This document shows positions 1 through 12,190 of a stretch of DNA of 64,000 nt, piece after piece. The stretch is taken from NCBI GenBank assembly GCA_960531495.1, contig OY482860.1, positions 3,687,268 to 3,751,267 of the forward strand, in the 5' to 3' direction. Below the pieces are notes generated by a model. That model ran no database searches, was not told the origin of the DNA, and saw only the letters and a list, made by a program, of their open reading frames with translations. The DNA is from Zeus faber (taxonomy: Eukaryota; Chordata; Actinopteri; Zeiformes; Zeidae). Numbering within the stretch: position 1 is the first letter of the stretch; each line of letters starts with the position of its first letter. The translations under genes and the position numbers were made by a program.

Positions 1-1559
1 CTGGGCCTGATTATCCAGACATTGTCGGGAGTTCCTGTGTGAATGCAGCTATAGATACCTCATTGGCTGCTGTTGTGCATCGCCGCTATACGTCCACGCC
101 TCTGCCATATTCGGGTGTTCAAGATCCACTAATGAACAAATACAATGTGTATTGAGAGATGCAGACTTCTGCAAAACCGATCAGTCAAACTAGTTTAATT
201 CTGAACCAATTTTCATAAAATTTGGTTTGTTTTAAATGCAAGAAATTGAACATGAAATTATTGGAATCAAATCAGAAATACTTTAATAATCCCAGGGGGA
301 AATTACTTAAAGGAATTAAGGATATTTATTGGAATTGAGTAACTGGGGCAAATCTAATCAGATCTATGCCAAAACATTAACCTTCTGAATAGCCACAACC
401 TTCTCTGGGACATGCAGGCTCCAAAGCAGAAATAATTTAAAACCTAGTGTACTTTTTGTATTCAAATAAATGAACCATTTTTTTCTCGTAAATGCCTCCT
501 CGTATCACTTTTGTTAAGAAAAAAAACATTATTTGATAAATTTTCCATTGTGCCTCTAAAGTTCTTTATGCACTCCTAAATATTTCCAACTTGGGGAGAT
601 AAAAGTAAGCGTCCTAAGCCCTGGTATATTATCTTCACGATCCTAAACAGACTGTTTTCTGCATGCAGTGTAGAAATTCGTTATGCTACAAAGCTGAGAC
701 TCTTGTGAACCCAAGAGCCTAATGCATTCATGTGTGATGAAATATGGCCTCATAAGGTGTTTTCCCACCAAACAGTTCTGGGGACTAGGAAAAGGAGAGG
801 GCCCATGACAACTAGATAGCTTTTTTTTTCTGGTTGCATTCGCACTGCCAGTAGGAACTCTGAAGTGACGTTGGCCAATGGGGTTTAAGTACAACTTCCC
901 TATTCCGTGTTGTATCTATTCCGTAACTTTCACTGATTTCACATTATCAGTCCACCAAAATTTAGTTTCTGATCAAATTTGAGGCGAGAAATATCCATAT
1001 TAGATCTACAAGACATAATTAAAACATTTGTTCTGACTTTTGTAAGGCACAGGCTCGCATCGGGGCAGCGCACACAGTTTTATGTCATTCAATTAACGTC
1101 GGAAAATGAAATAAATACATCTACAATAAAAAAAAGTTTTTATTTTTTTTTATTACCACGCAGTGTACGTGGGCTAGTCCGCACCCAAAGCGATGCGACT
1201 GGACCGGGCGGACTAACTAACCTCAGTCCGAGGGACCGTGTACTTATGTCTGGACCAATCACCGTGCACTTACGTCACTGGAGGTACCTCCTGTGCCAGT
1301 TAGTCTCTGCCTTTGAATAGGAGCTTTAAAAGTCCCTCAAAAGGCATTAGAACTACCAACATTCCTAGTTCCTGCAGTGTGGACACAATAAGAGACACTT
1401 CCTCCAAAGTTCTTAGAACTATGAAAAAGTTCCTGCAGTACGAAAACACCTAAAGTAACCATTTCAATATGATGACAGCATTTTTTTAAACTTGACCTTG
1501 TTGTATAAAATGACCTATAGTGACCTCTAGGATAATCCTAGACTCCTGAAATTCTAGCC
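1..1559. other. AT-rich non-coding sequence left of the hAT insertion
   Basis: No exon could be supported on either strand. The open frames here are short and have no recognisable domain. About 1470-1559 is the left part of an older interspersed repeat whose right part resumes at 3889, beyond the inserted hAT element. Two copies of a TTCCTGCAGT motif near 1369 and 1430 suggest another old mobile element. If eif4e1c has an upstream exon in this window, it was not found. Confidence 0.5.
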
Positions 1560-3888
1560 CAGCGGTTGCCAACCTTTTCCGGACTCGCAGCCCACTTGAA
1601 AGTCTCAAGTGTTTGCGGCCCACACGTGACCAGAAGTATTACGGGAGCCAAACAGTTTGTTCTCAGAGGACGTATATTTTAACAATCATAAAAATTATCA
1701 TACATACAGTGCAGTAGTAGTTAAAAATAACCTTATATCCATGGAACTTTCACGTAACGTAAAACTAACAATAACAGCAGCACATTAATATTAACTCACC
1801 TAATGAGGAGGCTGATGTTGCATGGTAGACAACAAATGCTTGATGTCTGGCTTAATGGGTGACAGTCTCAGGCAAAGAACTGGATCAACATTCAGTTTAT
1901 GCCTGTATTTCATCTTCAATGCCACAAGTGCCGAAAAGCCAGTCTCACAGAGATACGTTGTTGGGAAAGGCATCAGAAATCACACAGCTCTGTCGGATAG
2001 ATCAGGAGACTCAGAAGCAACATGAAGCCAAAAGTTACAGTACTTCTGTGAGAGCCAGTTTCAATGCGCTGTTGCAGGAGAGATCCACAAGACTGTCCTT
2101 CTCGTTTGCGCTCAGGCCTGCGAGGGTCTTGTCACTGGCTGGCGAAGGGGTTTTTGATCCAGCTACACTGCATATCTGGGATGGAAGTACTCGCAGCTTG
2201 GTCTTCAAACCAAGCAGGTGCTCTTTGATATAATTGATCATGGTGACAGGAAGCCACATTTTTTCCTTTGTCAAAAAATCAGGCAGATTCTCAAACGACT
2301 CAAAGTTTGACTGGTCAACTCGCATCTCCATTTTTCTTATGGTCGCTTCTATTTTATTCTGGACATTGAACATGATCACTGCTTTTCCTTGGAGACTGAG
2401 GTTGAGTCCATTTAAGTGGCTGAAAATGTTGGCCAGGTATTCCAATTTAGCCAGCCACTCAATCACTGAAGCAAGTTCAAACTTTGTTTTGAGAAAAAAC
2501 ACCCTCACCTCATCACACAATTCAAAAAGTTGCATCAGAACCTTCCCACTTGAGAGCCATCGCACTTCGGTGTGTAACAGAAGCTGCTTATGGTCACTGC
2601 CCATCTCGTCACAAAACGGAAAATAAAGTTGATTGCAGTGGCCGGCTTTTGATGAAGTTGACGCCTCATCTAGAACATTATATCATCTCTTTAGATCTGC
2701 AGCATTTTCTTTACAGCCAGTGCTGCTCTGTGTATTCTGCAGTGGACAGAGGCTACAAGTGGAGCCACAGCTTTCACCTGGGTGATGCCTCCACTGTGCT
2801 GGCCCAGCATCGCACGGGCCCCATCAGTGCTCACTCCCACACATTTGGACCAATCAATCCCGTTGGAAACTATGAACACATTCAGAAAGTCAAAAATGGC
2901 CTCGGCAGTTGAAGGCTGAGGCCTTCTTTTATCTTTCCATTGTTTTCAGATCTTACGTAGACAAGCATATTTGACAGATTTGTGATGTTTGTCAATTCAT
3001 CCAGTTGGATGGAATAAAAACAACTCTCTCATACGCTTGTTATCAGCTGTTCTGACACATTCTCTGCCATTTCGTCAATCCTGCTTTTGACTGAGTTAAC
3101 AGACAATGAAATGAGGTTGATTGGCTTGCATGCCTTCTCTCCCAACATCACTCCCACAATCTCATTTTGTGGCAGGAAGAATGAAATTCTCCCCGATTGT
3201 ATGCGGCTCACCAGCCTTGGCTATGAGTCGGGCGACCCCATAGAATGCTTCCACTGCCTTTGCGTTCTCGGTGCCCATACATGACGTTTCGATGACTTTC
3301 TTCTTGCCGTGATACTCCTTGAGTTTATTATTGAAAGATTCAAGTGGCTTAGACATGTCCTGTTGGTGTTTTGTCTCGAGGTGACGGCACAGTTTACATG
3401 GCTTCAGAGCTTTGTTTGATAACATCTCTGAAGACACCACGCACTGCGGTAACGGTTCGTCTTCCGTGCCTGTCGAAAATAATCTCAATGATAAATGTTC
3501 AGCGCTATACTTTCTACGAACCTTTCTTTTTTGTTTGACAGGCGGGACTGTCCTGCGGACTTGGCTTGTGGAATGGCTTCTTTCCTTTTTCAGTGTGCCT
3601 GATGCTAGCCAACAATCCATTTTGATTATCACCGCAAGTTCAAATATGTACAGGTGCACGTAGATCATGGTCAGTCTTGGACGTAGTATGCCATAACATA
3701 AGTTCCTATCTATCAGTGATGATAGGAAGGTTTTAAAGAGAAAATACCATAAAATGGCTATTGTTCTTTACATTACACATTTTTGTAATTAAAATTATAA
3801 TTTTTTTTTTTTTCAATAAAAATCTGTTTTGTCTACGATTTGGCGGCCCACATGTAATAACCTCGCGGCCCACAGGTTGGGATTGCTG
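1560..3888 (-). mobile_element. Decayed hAT-superfamily DNA transposon, ZBED5-like
   Basis: The ends are imperfect inverted repeats: CAGCGGTTGCCAACC at 1560 and, on the minus strand, CAGCAATCCCAACC ending at 3888. The flanking 8-mers (1552-1559 and 3889-3896) share a TAG core and match at only about half their positions, so the target duplication is degraded. The interior encodes, on the minus strand, a BED-finger and RNase-H-like transposase in several frames. The host sequence continues across the insertion, as shown by an uninterrupted copy of the host repeat at 38.3-38.9 kb. hAT assignment rests on the end sequence, 8-bp duplication size and transposase type. Confidence 0.8.
2035..3668 (-). 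pseudogene. hAT transposase remnant (ZBED5/SCAND3-like), frameshifted
   Basis: The minus strand carries consecutive fragments of one transposase in different frames. From 3668 to 3162 there is a basic N-terminal region and a BED-type finger. It reads PQCVVSSEML followed by CRHLETKH, so the second zinc-binding cysteine is replaced by serine. The frame shifts near 3.2 kb (3211-3029). A further fragment at 2879-2691 contains VGVSTDGARAMLG, which fits the first catalytic Asp of a hAT RNase-H fold, followed by a conserved HCRIHRAAL. The last fragment (2604-2035) contains LLLHTEVRWLSSGKVL, typical of ZBED5-like proteins. Frameshifts, stops and the broken finger show that it is not functional. The ZBED5/SCAND3 family label is from memory of domesticated relatives. 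Confidence 0.75.
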
Positions 3889-4300
3889 CAATAGACCATT
3901 CAGAAAATGTATGGGATGTCCAGGTACATTCAAAATAAGTGGGTTTTTCTGAGCCATTTTCATAAAATAGTGCTTGTCATCCAATCGTCTAAATCGCACA
4001 AATCTCCTATTTTCAAAAAATATTGATACTGCATCACTGTATTAAGTTTAAGGTTTAAGGTGGTCTTTTGGGGGATTTTAACCCTTTTTCCCCTATTCCC
4101 GGTTGGTTAAAAATGTCTACGAAGTGTACCAAAGCTGTGTAATTAATGGTATCAACCTACAATGCGGTGCAGCAGCTAATCACACATAATTGAGCATGGG
4201 AATGGCCATCATTAGGCATGAGCATAATGTTTAAAGCCTCTGTACACTTGAAATATTACAAATTTTATCAGGTGCAATTTAAAATGTTTACCGTTTAATT
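3889..4300 (+). repeat. Older interspersed repeat, copy 1, right part
   Basis: This sequence matches the reverse complement of about 38300-38770 at moderate identity. Shared blocks include ATGTATGGGATGTCCAGGT, GTGGGTTTTTCTGAGCCATT, and a stretch around GTGTAATTAATGGTATCAAC. The left part of the same copy lies at about 1470-1559 (shared block TGACCTCTAGGAT), split off by the hAT insertion. I do not recognise the family, and no coding capacity is visible. Confidence 0.7.
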
Positions 4301-6424
4301 GATAGACAATATTGACATACCGTATCCCAAATGTTTCCTTGAAGGTGCTTGAATGTGGCACCAACTGCTGAACCCCTCCCAACAATTAAGCCGTTAGCCG
4401 ATGGTTTCCAAGTTCATCTTCCGAGAACGCAGCGTCACTTAGTTTTCAGAGTACCAATGAACGCAGCATCACTTATTTCTTGGTGCGCTAAAATCGTTTG
4501 CAGATGCCATCCTTCTCTCAGATGGATTTTTTAAAAATTCTAAAATGGGTCACCAAATATACTTTGGTGGCTGTTAAGATACCTGGACGGCCTGCCCAAG
4601 TAAACTTGGGATCCCACAGTGAGGAATTTCTCCTACCAGTTAAAAAAAACTCATGACAACACCGATGTTACTGGTAACACATTTTACAATGGGGGGGGGC
4701 ACAGAGCATGTGGAGTGTCCCCATTATGCACAGGCGCTAATTATGGATGGAGGAAGACAGGTCCTGATCTATAACAGGTTGATTTTCATTTTTGTATTAG
4801 CCGACTAAGTATTGATAACACGCTTAATATTTTACAAATTCAAAAAATTTTCATTTGAACATTGGCGCTGATATGCGAAATTAAATGTTTTTATTTGTTT
4901 TATTTCTCATAAAAATAAAAAATTAAAACGATTGTGGGGGCAGTGGGCAAGTAATGTAAAAGGTGTCCACCCAAACACCGGTGACACCCTTAACCGTGGC
5001 AATTTAATGGACAAGCTTAGGAAGTATTTTTTAGTCCTTCCTTTGGTTCCATTATTCCAAATACAAAGTCATTGCACTTTTACCCTTTTTGTCCCTCTGC
5101 AGTTTTTGTAGTCCAAGCTGTGATTTGACCCTTTTTGTCCTTCCTGTTGCTCTGTACTTCATAACATACACGGTAACAGGGTTTAGCTTTAGCTGCTCAT
5201 TCTAAAAACACTCGTGTGAGTGGCTCTTTGAGTCATCTTTCTCCTTTAATAGGCTGGGGGAGTCTTTTTTCCCTGGCGGGGCAACACAGTTTTCCATAGT
5301 TGTAGTTGCGTGATTTAAGGAATTATTACTTAACTTTGAATTTACTCTTGTTAAAAAATATTCAGTTGTGGACATATTTTGTTACCTCTTGAACTTGGAA
5401 TAAACACTTTGGCTTTTTTACATCGGAGTCATGTGGAAGTATTTTCTCAAGAGTGTAATATATCAAGTGAAGACTGGATAAACACTGCCAACGGAGACTG
5501 TCATATTATTTGCCGATAGGCCAATGACAGTCAACAGGGCGAATATCCGCAGATACCAATGTATGGCCGATAAATCAGTGCATCCCTACTATTAACAGCT
5601 ATCAATAATGTCTAGAAAATAAGAGAAGGTCAATGCAGCCTTACCTAGCTTGAAGTGTTTGCATGTGCCATCAGCTGGCTTATCCAGAGAAGACCCACCT
5701 TTGTGTCCTTGTTGTGTAATCATTTGCCATGGCCTAAACCCTAGTCCCTGTGACCTTCCTCCCACACCACCATGAACCAGAGCTAATCCTGCCCTGCAAT
5801 GACTGTTCTCTGATAAATTTGGTTTGGCTGCTCAGTCAAATTCCCCAAGTGTGTAGGCAGGGAATATGACTTGAATTTAAAGTTTATGGTGGGAGGGTGC
5901 ACAGGGTTCAGCTTGTGCCCTTTTTCTGCCCTCATGCTGCCAATACCCCTTTTGGGTTGTGTTGAAAGAATAATGGAATGTCTCTTAAACAATGGGTGCA
6001 TTTGTAGGCCGGGTGACTGGCTCATTTCTCTGTTCTTCTGCTTTGATATGCATGCCACTCTTACTGGATGTTTTGTTCTACTGGGGAATAGGCTAAATTG
6101 CGTTTACCGGACAGTAGCCTGGCACGCTTTACGTGTTTTAGGTTTTTACATGACAATGCATTCTGTATCTGTGCTATGATATTGACCCAAGTTGGAGGTA
6201 CGTATTTCTGCAGATACATTTGCCATAGTTCATTAGGAGTCTGAGAAAGGGGGGAAATAGATGTTCAGTTTAGTAACAATTGTCATACCAACGCCTAATT
6301 AATGTACATTATTTAGTGTCCCCTGCATCGTCATGATATAGTATTAAACTGACATTTCCAGATGAATTCTATGATAAAGCATGTTAAACGCTGTGTTCAA
6401 TTTGTTTTGAACTCTCTTGTGCAG
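4301..6424. other. Non-coding sequence upstream of the first recognised eif4e exon
   Basis: No coding exon is supported. A short block near 4433-4465 resembles segments near 21790 and 61935 (TTTTCAGAGT followed by a CAGCATC core). The stretch at 5510-5590, ending CAGTGCATCCCTA, looks like the end of a common fish non-autonomous DNA element. A poly-G run sits at about 4691-4699. If the missing N-terminal eif4e exon is further upstream, this is its intron. Confidence 0.45.
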
Positions 6425-9400
6425 ATGGGCACTTTGGTATTTCAAAAATGACAAGAGCAAAAGCTGGACAGAGAACTTGCGTCTCATCTCCAAGTTTGAC
6501 ACAGTGGAAGACTTCTGGGCGTAAGTATTTATTCTTCATATATTGCCTGAGTTATATGGTCTTCAAGTTGAGTAGACTTATTCAGATTGACAGAGTATGA
6601 GAATCTCTTTGAAATTCTAATAAGTAAGATGTAAACTTCACACACGTTAAATTCAAGTTTTTAATCTCTGTCTGTGGTACTTTTCATTATTTTAATGTTT
6701 GTCGGGCTGCGGGTTGAAGCTGGAAACCGGTGTCATAGCAACACAAATTCTGTTCTCTTCCCAGATTATACAACCACATACAGCAACCGAGCAAGCTGGG
6801 CTTCGGCTGCGACTACTGCTTATTTAAGGTAACTGCTTTCAGACATCTGTTTTCAAGTTTACAAGCTGTAATTATTTAAGTATGTAAACTATGTCAAATC
6901 TGTTTTGTGGGCTGTGTGTGTTTTGAAAACAATACATTTTGATGAACCTTAGTGAGTAATCTGGTTTTGGAGCCAGTATTTAATGTCTCTGTGTGCAATG
7001 TTTTTAGGATGGAATCAAGCCCATGTGGGAGGATGACAGGAACAAGCTGGGAGGGCGATGGCTGATGACCCTCAGCAAACAGCAGAGACACAACGACCTT
7101 GACCGCTACTGGATGGAGACTGTAAGGCTGCAAGTTGCTCCCAGTGTTGACCCTAATGATATGTAGATGGTTAGATAATTAAACTGAGGCAAAGAACCAA
7201 TGCATCTTAATATAGATGGATGGATGGATACTTAATTTATCCCCGGAAGGAAATTGTCCTATAACAAGTAATCAAGTAATTCATAATCATGATATATTCA
7301 TGATTATGAATTACTTGATTATAAAGTGGTACCTTGATTTACGAGTGCACTAACATACGAGTTTTCCGAGTTAAAAGCCGTTTTTCCGTAGATTTTTTTT
7401 TTTTTTTTTTTTGTATTGATTTGCAAGCAAAAATGTGAGTTACGAAGAGAGAGCTTCGGGTACACCGCCGCTAGTTGGCGTGGCGAGCGAATCCGGCCAG
7501 CATCCCACGTCTCACTCCTTCACTTCACATGATTACCTGACCGTGGAAGCATCTCTTTTGTGTTTTGTGCTTGCGATTTGTGCTTTTTTTGTGCAGTTAT
7601 TTTGCCCAAAAAAATTTGTTCTAACCATGGGTCATGAGAAAGTAAGTGCTGAGAAGAAGAAGCGGATGAAAAACATGAGCGAGGTGTGCGTGTGATGGAT
7701 TTGGTGGGGCAGTAAGAGCGTAGTACTTCTACGATATGTACCATACTGAAGCAGAAGGAGACGATAAAGGGTGTTATGCCAGCCAAGGGCGTTAAAATCA
7801 TGTCTAAGCAGCGGACTATTGTCCATGAAAAGATGGAGAATCTGCTGTTGGTGTGGTTGACGGAGAAGCAGCTCGCAGGAGATAGCGTGATAGCCTTTTA
7901 TGTTTTTATACAATATTTGTTATTTATAAATACATTTTTCTTATTTAAAAACACATAAAAAAAATTGGGGTGTTTTTTTGGGGGCTGGAACAGATTCATC
8001 TCATTTCAATTAATTTCAATGGGGAAAATTTATTTTCTATACGAGCAGATTGAATTATGAGCTCTTGTCACGGAACGAATTGAACTCATAAGTCAAAGTA
8101 CCACTGTATTTGTGTTCACATGGCTGTTCGTGCGTCCCGATCACCCCTTTTTTTTTTTTTTTTCCGGCCAGTGTGCATTACAATAACAGGATAAAACAGA
8201 AGCTTACCAAATGCACTGGGATAACATTTCAATGGGGAATTATAAATAAGGGGAATCATAAATACATTTTTGTGTTCACATGCCTCTTCCTGCGCACTGA
8301 CAGCCGTGCCCGATTTCTCCAAATAAAACAACTAAAAAGTGTAACTTTTTATCTGTTCGTTAACATTTTAACGGTACTACTACTCTTACCGATAATGCTT
8401 ATCAATCGAGTACTTTAGTGGTACTCTTATCGGTTCTTTTTTTATTTATTAAGAGAAACTTGAGACAAATTAAGAGCAGTATTAAGACTTATTCTTATTT
8501 TCTGCTCATTACGAATGTAGAGGGGGTTGTCAAGCATAAAGTGCACCCTCTTCTCCTCGTGCTTGTGTGAGAGGCAGGCAGATCATGAATATCTCCATTC
8601 CGGTGATGGAGAGAGAGGGGAGAGATTTCTCTTCTGATGATGGCAAGATGCTTCTTGGACAAATGTCTTAATCTTATTGCATGTTAGAAACTGGTTATAT
8701 AGCCTTAATAAATTGAAAATCTATTTTCTTAATTTCTCCAATACTGTTAATAATTTATCCCTGGGGCCCATTTAATACCAGGTCGGTCGGTACCCAGTCC
8801 TAGCCCCATCTAGTTTTTGATAGCTATAGCCCTACATCTATATAAATTAAGCTTGGCGACAAGTGTCTAGAAGTGAATGGAACATAGATATAACTATGAT
8901 CAAAACATTTTAGTTTTGTGCTTTTCATTGTTCACATTCTTTGATTATTATTTTTTTTTAAACTTTATTTCTGGTGGAAATCTCTATCACCTCCCTATTC
9001 AGCTACGTAACCATTAATGTCACGTTGTCCTTGTGTTTTACAGCTGTTGTGTTTGGTGGGGGAGACGTTTGACGAGGCCAGTGAAGATGTGTGTGGAGCC
9101 GTGGTCAACGTCAGGCCCAAGGGTGACAAAATAGCAATCTGGACCAGCAACTGCCAAAACAGGGATGCTATCATGACGATAGGGTGAGTGCAAGTTTTAC
9201 TGTGTTGAACATTTAGCAGTAGTAAAGTAGTAGTATAGCAAATACGGATGACCAGGGTTGCCAGAACTACAAATGGATGCCTGAAAACATTATATAAAGT
9301 CCTTGAAGAATCAACATTTAACTATTTTTTCGCCATGCCCGGTTCCTTCAAATAATAAACAACAAAAAGTGTGGGGACAGGGCACAGATGAACGGGCCAC

Positions 9401-11055
9401 AACTCCGATTATTTATGATTATTTTCTGCGCATAACGCATGGAGAGGGGGTGATCGGGGAGAGTGATGTGAGATTGTGATGGCTAGAAGACTGGGTCAGA
9501 GCATCTCCAAAACGGCAGGTCTTGTGGGGTGTTCCTTGTGTGCAGTGCTTAGTACCTACCAAAAGTGGTCCAAGGAAGGATAATTGGTGAACCGGTGACA
9601 GGGTGATGGGCGCCCAAGGCTCGTTGATGCGTGTGGGGAGCGGAGGCATGTCTGGTCTGGTCCGATCCAACAGAAGAGCTACTGCAGCACAAATTACTGA
9701 AAAGTTAATGCTGCGATGATAGAAAGGTGTCAGAACACACAGTGCATCACAGCTTGCTGCGTATGGGGCTGTGTAGCCGCAGACAGGTCAGAGTGGCCAT
9801 GCTGACCCCTGTCCACCACCGAAAACACCTACAATGACCATGTGAGTTTCATAAGTGGACCATGGAGCAATGGAAGACACTGGCTTGGTCTTATGAATCA
9901 CGATTTTAGGCTTTTACATCAATTTGGGTCCTGGCATTCACGTGGATTTTACTTTGACACCTAGCACCTACCTAAAAATGGTTGCAGACCAAGTACACCC
10001 CTTCATGGAAACGGTATTCCCTAATGGTGAACATGACAGAGAGTTCAAGGTGTTGACTTGGCCTCCAAATTCCCCAGATCTCAATCAGATCGAGCATTTA
10101 TGGGATGTGCTGGAACAACAAGCCCGATCCATGGGAGCCCACCTCACAACTTCCAGGACTTAAAGGATCTGCTGCGAGTGTCTTAGTGTCTAATACCACA
10201 GGACACCTTCAGTGGTCTTGTGGAGTCCATGCCTGAAAAGGTCAGCGCTGTTTTGGCGGCACAAGGGGGAACTACACAATATTGGGCAGGTGGTTTTAAT
10301 GTTGTGGCTGATCGGTGTAGTGTCTATAGAAGGAAAGTTCATCAAGAAATCACAGAACTAGATATGCAAAAGAATGTTACAAAACAATGAGGTTTGTTTC
10401 TCAGAGATGGCAGTAAATCAACAGTCAGTCAGCTGACAGCAGATAAAACCAAAGCTCCAACCAGGTTGAAAAATGTATAAAATGTGATGCACTAAGTGGA
10501 CCTGCTTCTGTGTTGGAACATGTCGGGGCCAGGGCCGGGTTGTAAAGTTAAAAACTGGTTCACACTTCACACCTCTGATTGTCATACAAAAAAAATCCTA
10601 AATATGTAAATTATTGATTACGATAATCAGTCGATTCAGGAATATTGACATGGGTAATGGTCAGCATTGTCAAATTAAGTTACGACTTTCATCTAAACCC
10701 GATTAGCATAGGGACTAAGCAATATTGAAGTAAAATGTCTAAATCATTGACTCTGATGAATAAATTAATTAAATTAAAAAAAAAACGTGTTTTTCTCTTG
10801 AAAGTTCCTGTGGTTTTCCATATACCAAATCCTGTGTTTTTTTTAGTAGTTGGTGTGTTGATGTATCGTGTGGTGCCTCCAGTTGCCCTCTAGAGTGTGA
10901 TGCTGCCACGGTAATCCTGTCCCTGCCGCTCTGTCCACAGGCAACAATACAAAGAGCGTCTGAGCCTTTCCAGCAAAGCCATGATTGGCTACCAGTCACA
11001 TGACGACACATCCAGCAAGAGCGGCTCTACCACCAAGAACATGTATTCTGTTTGA
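6425..11055 (+). CDS. eif4e1c: eIF4E class I cap-binding protein, last five coding exons (5' end missing)
   Basis: Exons are 6425-6520, 6765-6828, 7008-7121, 9044-9183 and 10941-11055 (TGA 11053-11055), all GT-AG and phase-consistent. eIF4E binds the 5' m7G cap of mRNA and, with eIF4G, recruits ribosomes in the cytoplasm. The piece contains all eight conserved tryptophans of the family, including SKSW and MWED, which match the cap-stacking Trp56 and Trp102-Glu103 of the human protein, and EDFW, which matches the eIF4G/4E-BP-binding Trp73. RPKGDK supplies cap-phosphate-binding basic residues. The tail SGSTTKN keeps the phosphorylatable serine equivalent to Ser209. The pattern PSKLGFGCDYC, KQQRHNDLDRYWMET and the C-terminus KNMYSV differ from eif4ea/eif4e1b and fit the fish paralogue eif4e1c; this choice is from memory. 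The first exon begins with the last base of an Arg codon, so at least one upstream exon is missing or undetected. Confidence 0.9.
7195..7260. repeat. Short GGAT-rich repeat tail
   Basis: An ATGGATGGATGGATACTTAA-type stretch followed by ATCCCCGGAAGGAAATT resembles the 3' tail of a common fish non-LTR retroelement. Only the tail is visible. Confidence 0.4.
7269..7321. repeat. Perfect 24-bp inverted repeat with 5-nt loop
   Basis: Bases 7269-7292 are an exact reverse complement of 7298-7321, separated by TATAT. It lies in an eif4e1c intron and ends one base before the TA target site (7322-7323) of the Tigger-like element, so it could be part of the integration site or an independent palindrome. 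Confidence 0.9.
7324..8106 (+). mobile_element. Internally deleted Tigger/pogo-type (Tc1-mariner) element
   Basis: The left end AAGTGGTACCTTGATTTACG and the right end (minus strand CAGTGGTACTTTGACTTATG) form inverted repeats flanked by TA at 7322-7323 and 8107-8108, the target duplication of the mariner superfamily. Inside, a plus-strand remnant at about 7627-7890 spells CENP-B/Tigger-type N-terminal DNA-binding sequence in broken frames: a KKKRMKNMSE helix region, then HEKMENLLLVWLTEKQLAGD. No DDE catalytic domain is present, so the element is non-autonomous. It sits in an eif4e1c intron. Confidence 0.8.
8150..8345 (+). repeat. Interspersed repeat family B, copy 1
   Basis: Shares long blocks with 26405-26600, including TGTGCATTACA, GGATAAAACAGAAGCTTAC, TAACATTTCAATGGG and AATTATAAATAAGG, and ends in CTCCAAATAAAACAACTA. 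Related pieces are at 9345-9465 and, inverted, at 27520-27725. No coding content. The family is not recognised. Confidence 0.7.
9345..9465 (+). repeat. Interspersed repeat family B, partial copy 2
   Basis: Resembles 26570-26690: CTTCAAATAATAAACAACAA, a GTGTGGGGACAGGGCAC-like block, and ATTATTTTCTGCGCATAA followed by a GGAGGGGGTG motif. It runs directly into the truncated Tc1 copy, so the two repeats are joined at about 9465. Confidence 0.6.
9466..10317 (+). mobile_element. Tc1-like transposon, 5'-truncated and decayed (copy A)
   Basis: About 80-90% similar by eye to the second copy at 54093-54930. It begins inside the transposase N-terminus (GTGATGGCTAGAAGACT) and ends with the inverted repeat CTGATCGGTG at 10317, followed by TA. 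The left inverted repeat is missing. Stops and frameshifts interrupt the reading frame. The segment carrying the second catalytic Asp (equivalent to 54569-54640 in the other copy) is deleted, while a region absent from the other copy is retained. It is non-functional and lies in the last eif4e1c intron. Confidence 0.85.
10318..10940. other. 3' part of the last eif4e1c intron
   Basis: AT-rich sequence with no repeat or coding signal that I recognise, ending in the acceptor CTGTCCACAG before the terminal coding exon. Confidence 0.5.
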
Positions 11056-12190
11056 GGAAACCCAGAATTTCACCTTGCAGTAGATCTAAACAATTACAAC
11101 AACCTGCATCATCACATTAATTATTTTGCGTTGTCAACTACTGTAATGTCTTTCCTTTTTTCTTTTCTTTTCCCCATTGAAAAGAGAATTGTTCAGTGTA
11201 AGAGCCCCCAGTCCCGAATTTGGTAAAGTGGCAAGGAGAGAGAGGAAAATAAAAGCCACATTTAGCTGAAATTGTTGAACGTGAGAGAACACGAATTCGA
11301 GTTACTTTTAGGAGTGGCGACTTTTTGAGGCTGACGAGCGGCGGCTTAACTGAGCGTGTTTTGCTTTCCATTACTAAAGGCTTGGACTTGGAGAGAAAAA
11401 AATCTTTTAAACTAAGACCGTTTTTTTTTGTTGAACTCGTGCTAAGCTCTCACTACATTATGACCTGTTTTTTTCAGCTCGCAGGATAAGATGGGATTTC
11501 TATCCCCCCCCACCCACTCACACAATTTTAAGGGCAATTTTAACTTGATTAACCTGGAGGTGATAGGCATTAGATGGGTTCGCAAGCGCCCGTTTTTGAA
11601 ACGACAGTATCTTGGCGGTTTGTAAGGTTAGCAGTCATCGCACTCCAGTGTGTGATATTTGAGGACAACAAAGGCCACTTTTTCTTTTTTTTTTTTTCAG
11701 CCATGCTGGAATTGTAGAATATTACATGTAGTACGCTTTTTGAATGATTTCGTTTTTTTTTTTCCTCTCCCCCTTACATTTATTTATAATGTATGCTTTG
11801 CAGTTGAACTATGTAGTTGAAAAATACCCATGGAACTTGCGTTTCTTATATATTTTTCTTTTCTCTTGTTATTGAGGAGTTTAACAACGTGGACTACTTA
11901 TATATTTTTTCTTTTCTTTTTTTTCCCTTTTTTTTTTTTTTTTTTTTTTAAAGAGTGCGTCATACAGTTTAGATGCCTGGACAGAATTTGGTGTGCTTTT
12001 CACTGTTTCTTCCTAACAAAACTGTAGATATGTTGCACTGCTCTCTGGGTTGTTGTGAAGGAGAGATAATATTCATTGTGAAATGATTGCTCATAATGTA
12101 TCTTTATTATCTGTAATTCCAGGATGTATATTACCTTCTTTCAAGTAAAGGTTAAGTGCTTTGCATTAAAACAACTATGTAATCTCCTTT
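11056..12190 (+). other. eif4e1c: 3' UTR of eif4e1c
   Basis: The stop codon is followed by about 1.1 kb of T-rich sequence with several long T runs (near 11420, 11690, 11755, 11930). An ATTAAA poly(A) signal lies at 12165-12170, and a TGTGTGG-type downstream element follows near 12195. The 3' end is inferred. Confidence 0.6.

Noticed and set aside
2234..2912. Plus-strand frames across the hAT element
   Set aside because: Antisense to the transposase remnant, whose minus-strand frames carry recognisable motifs.
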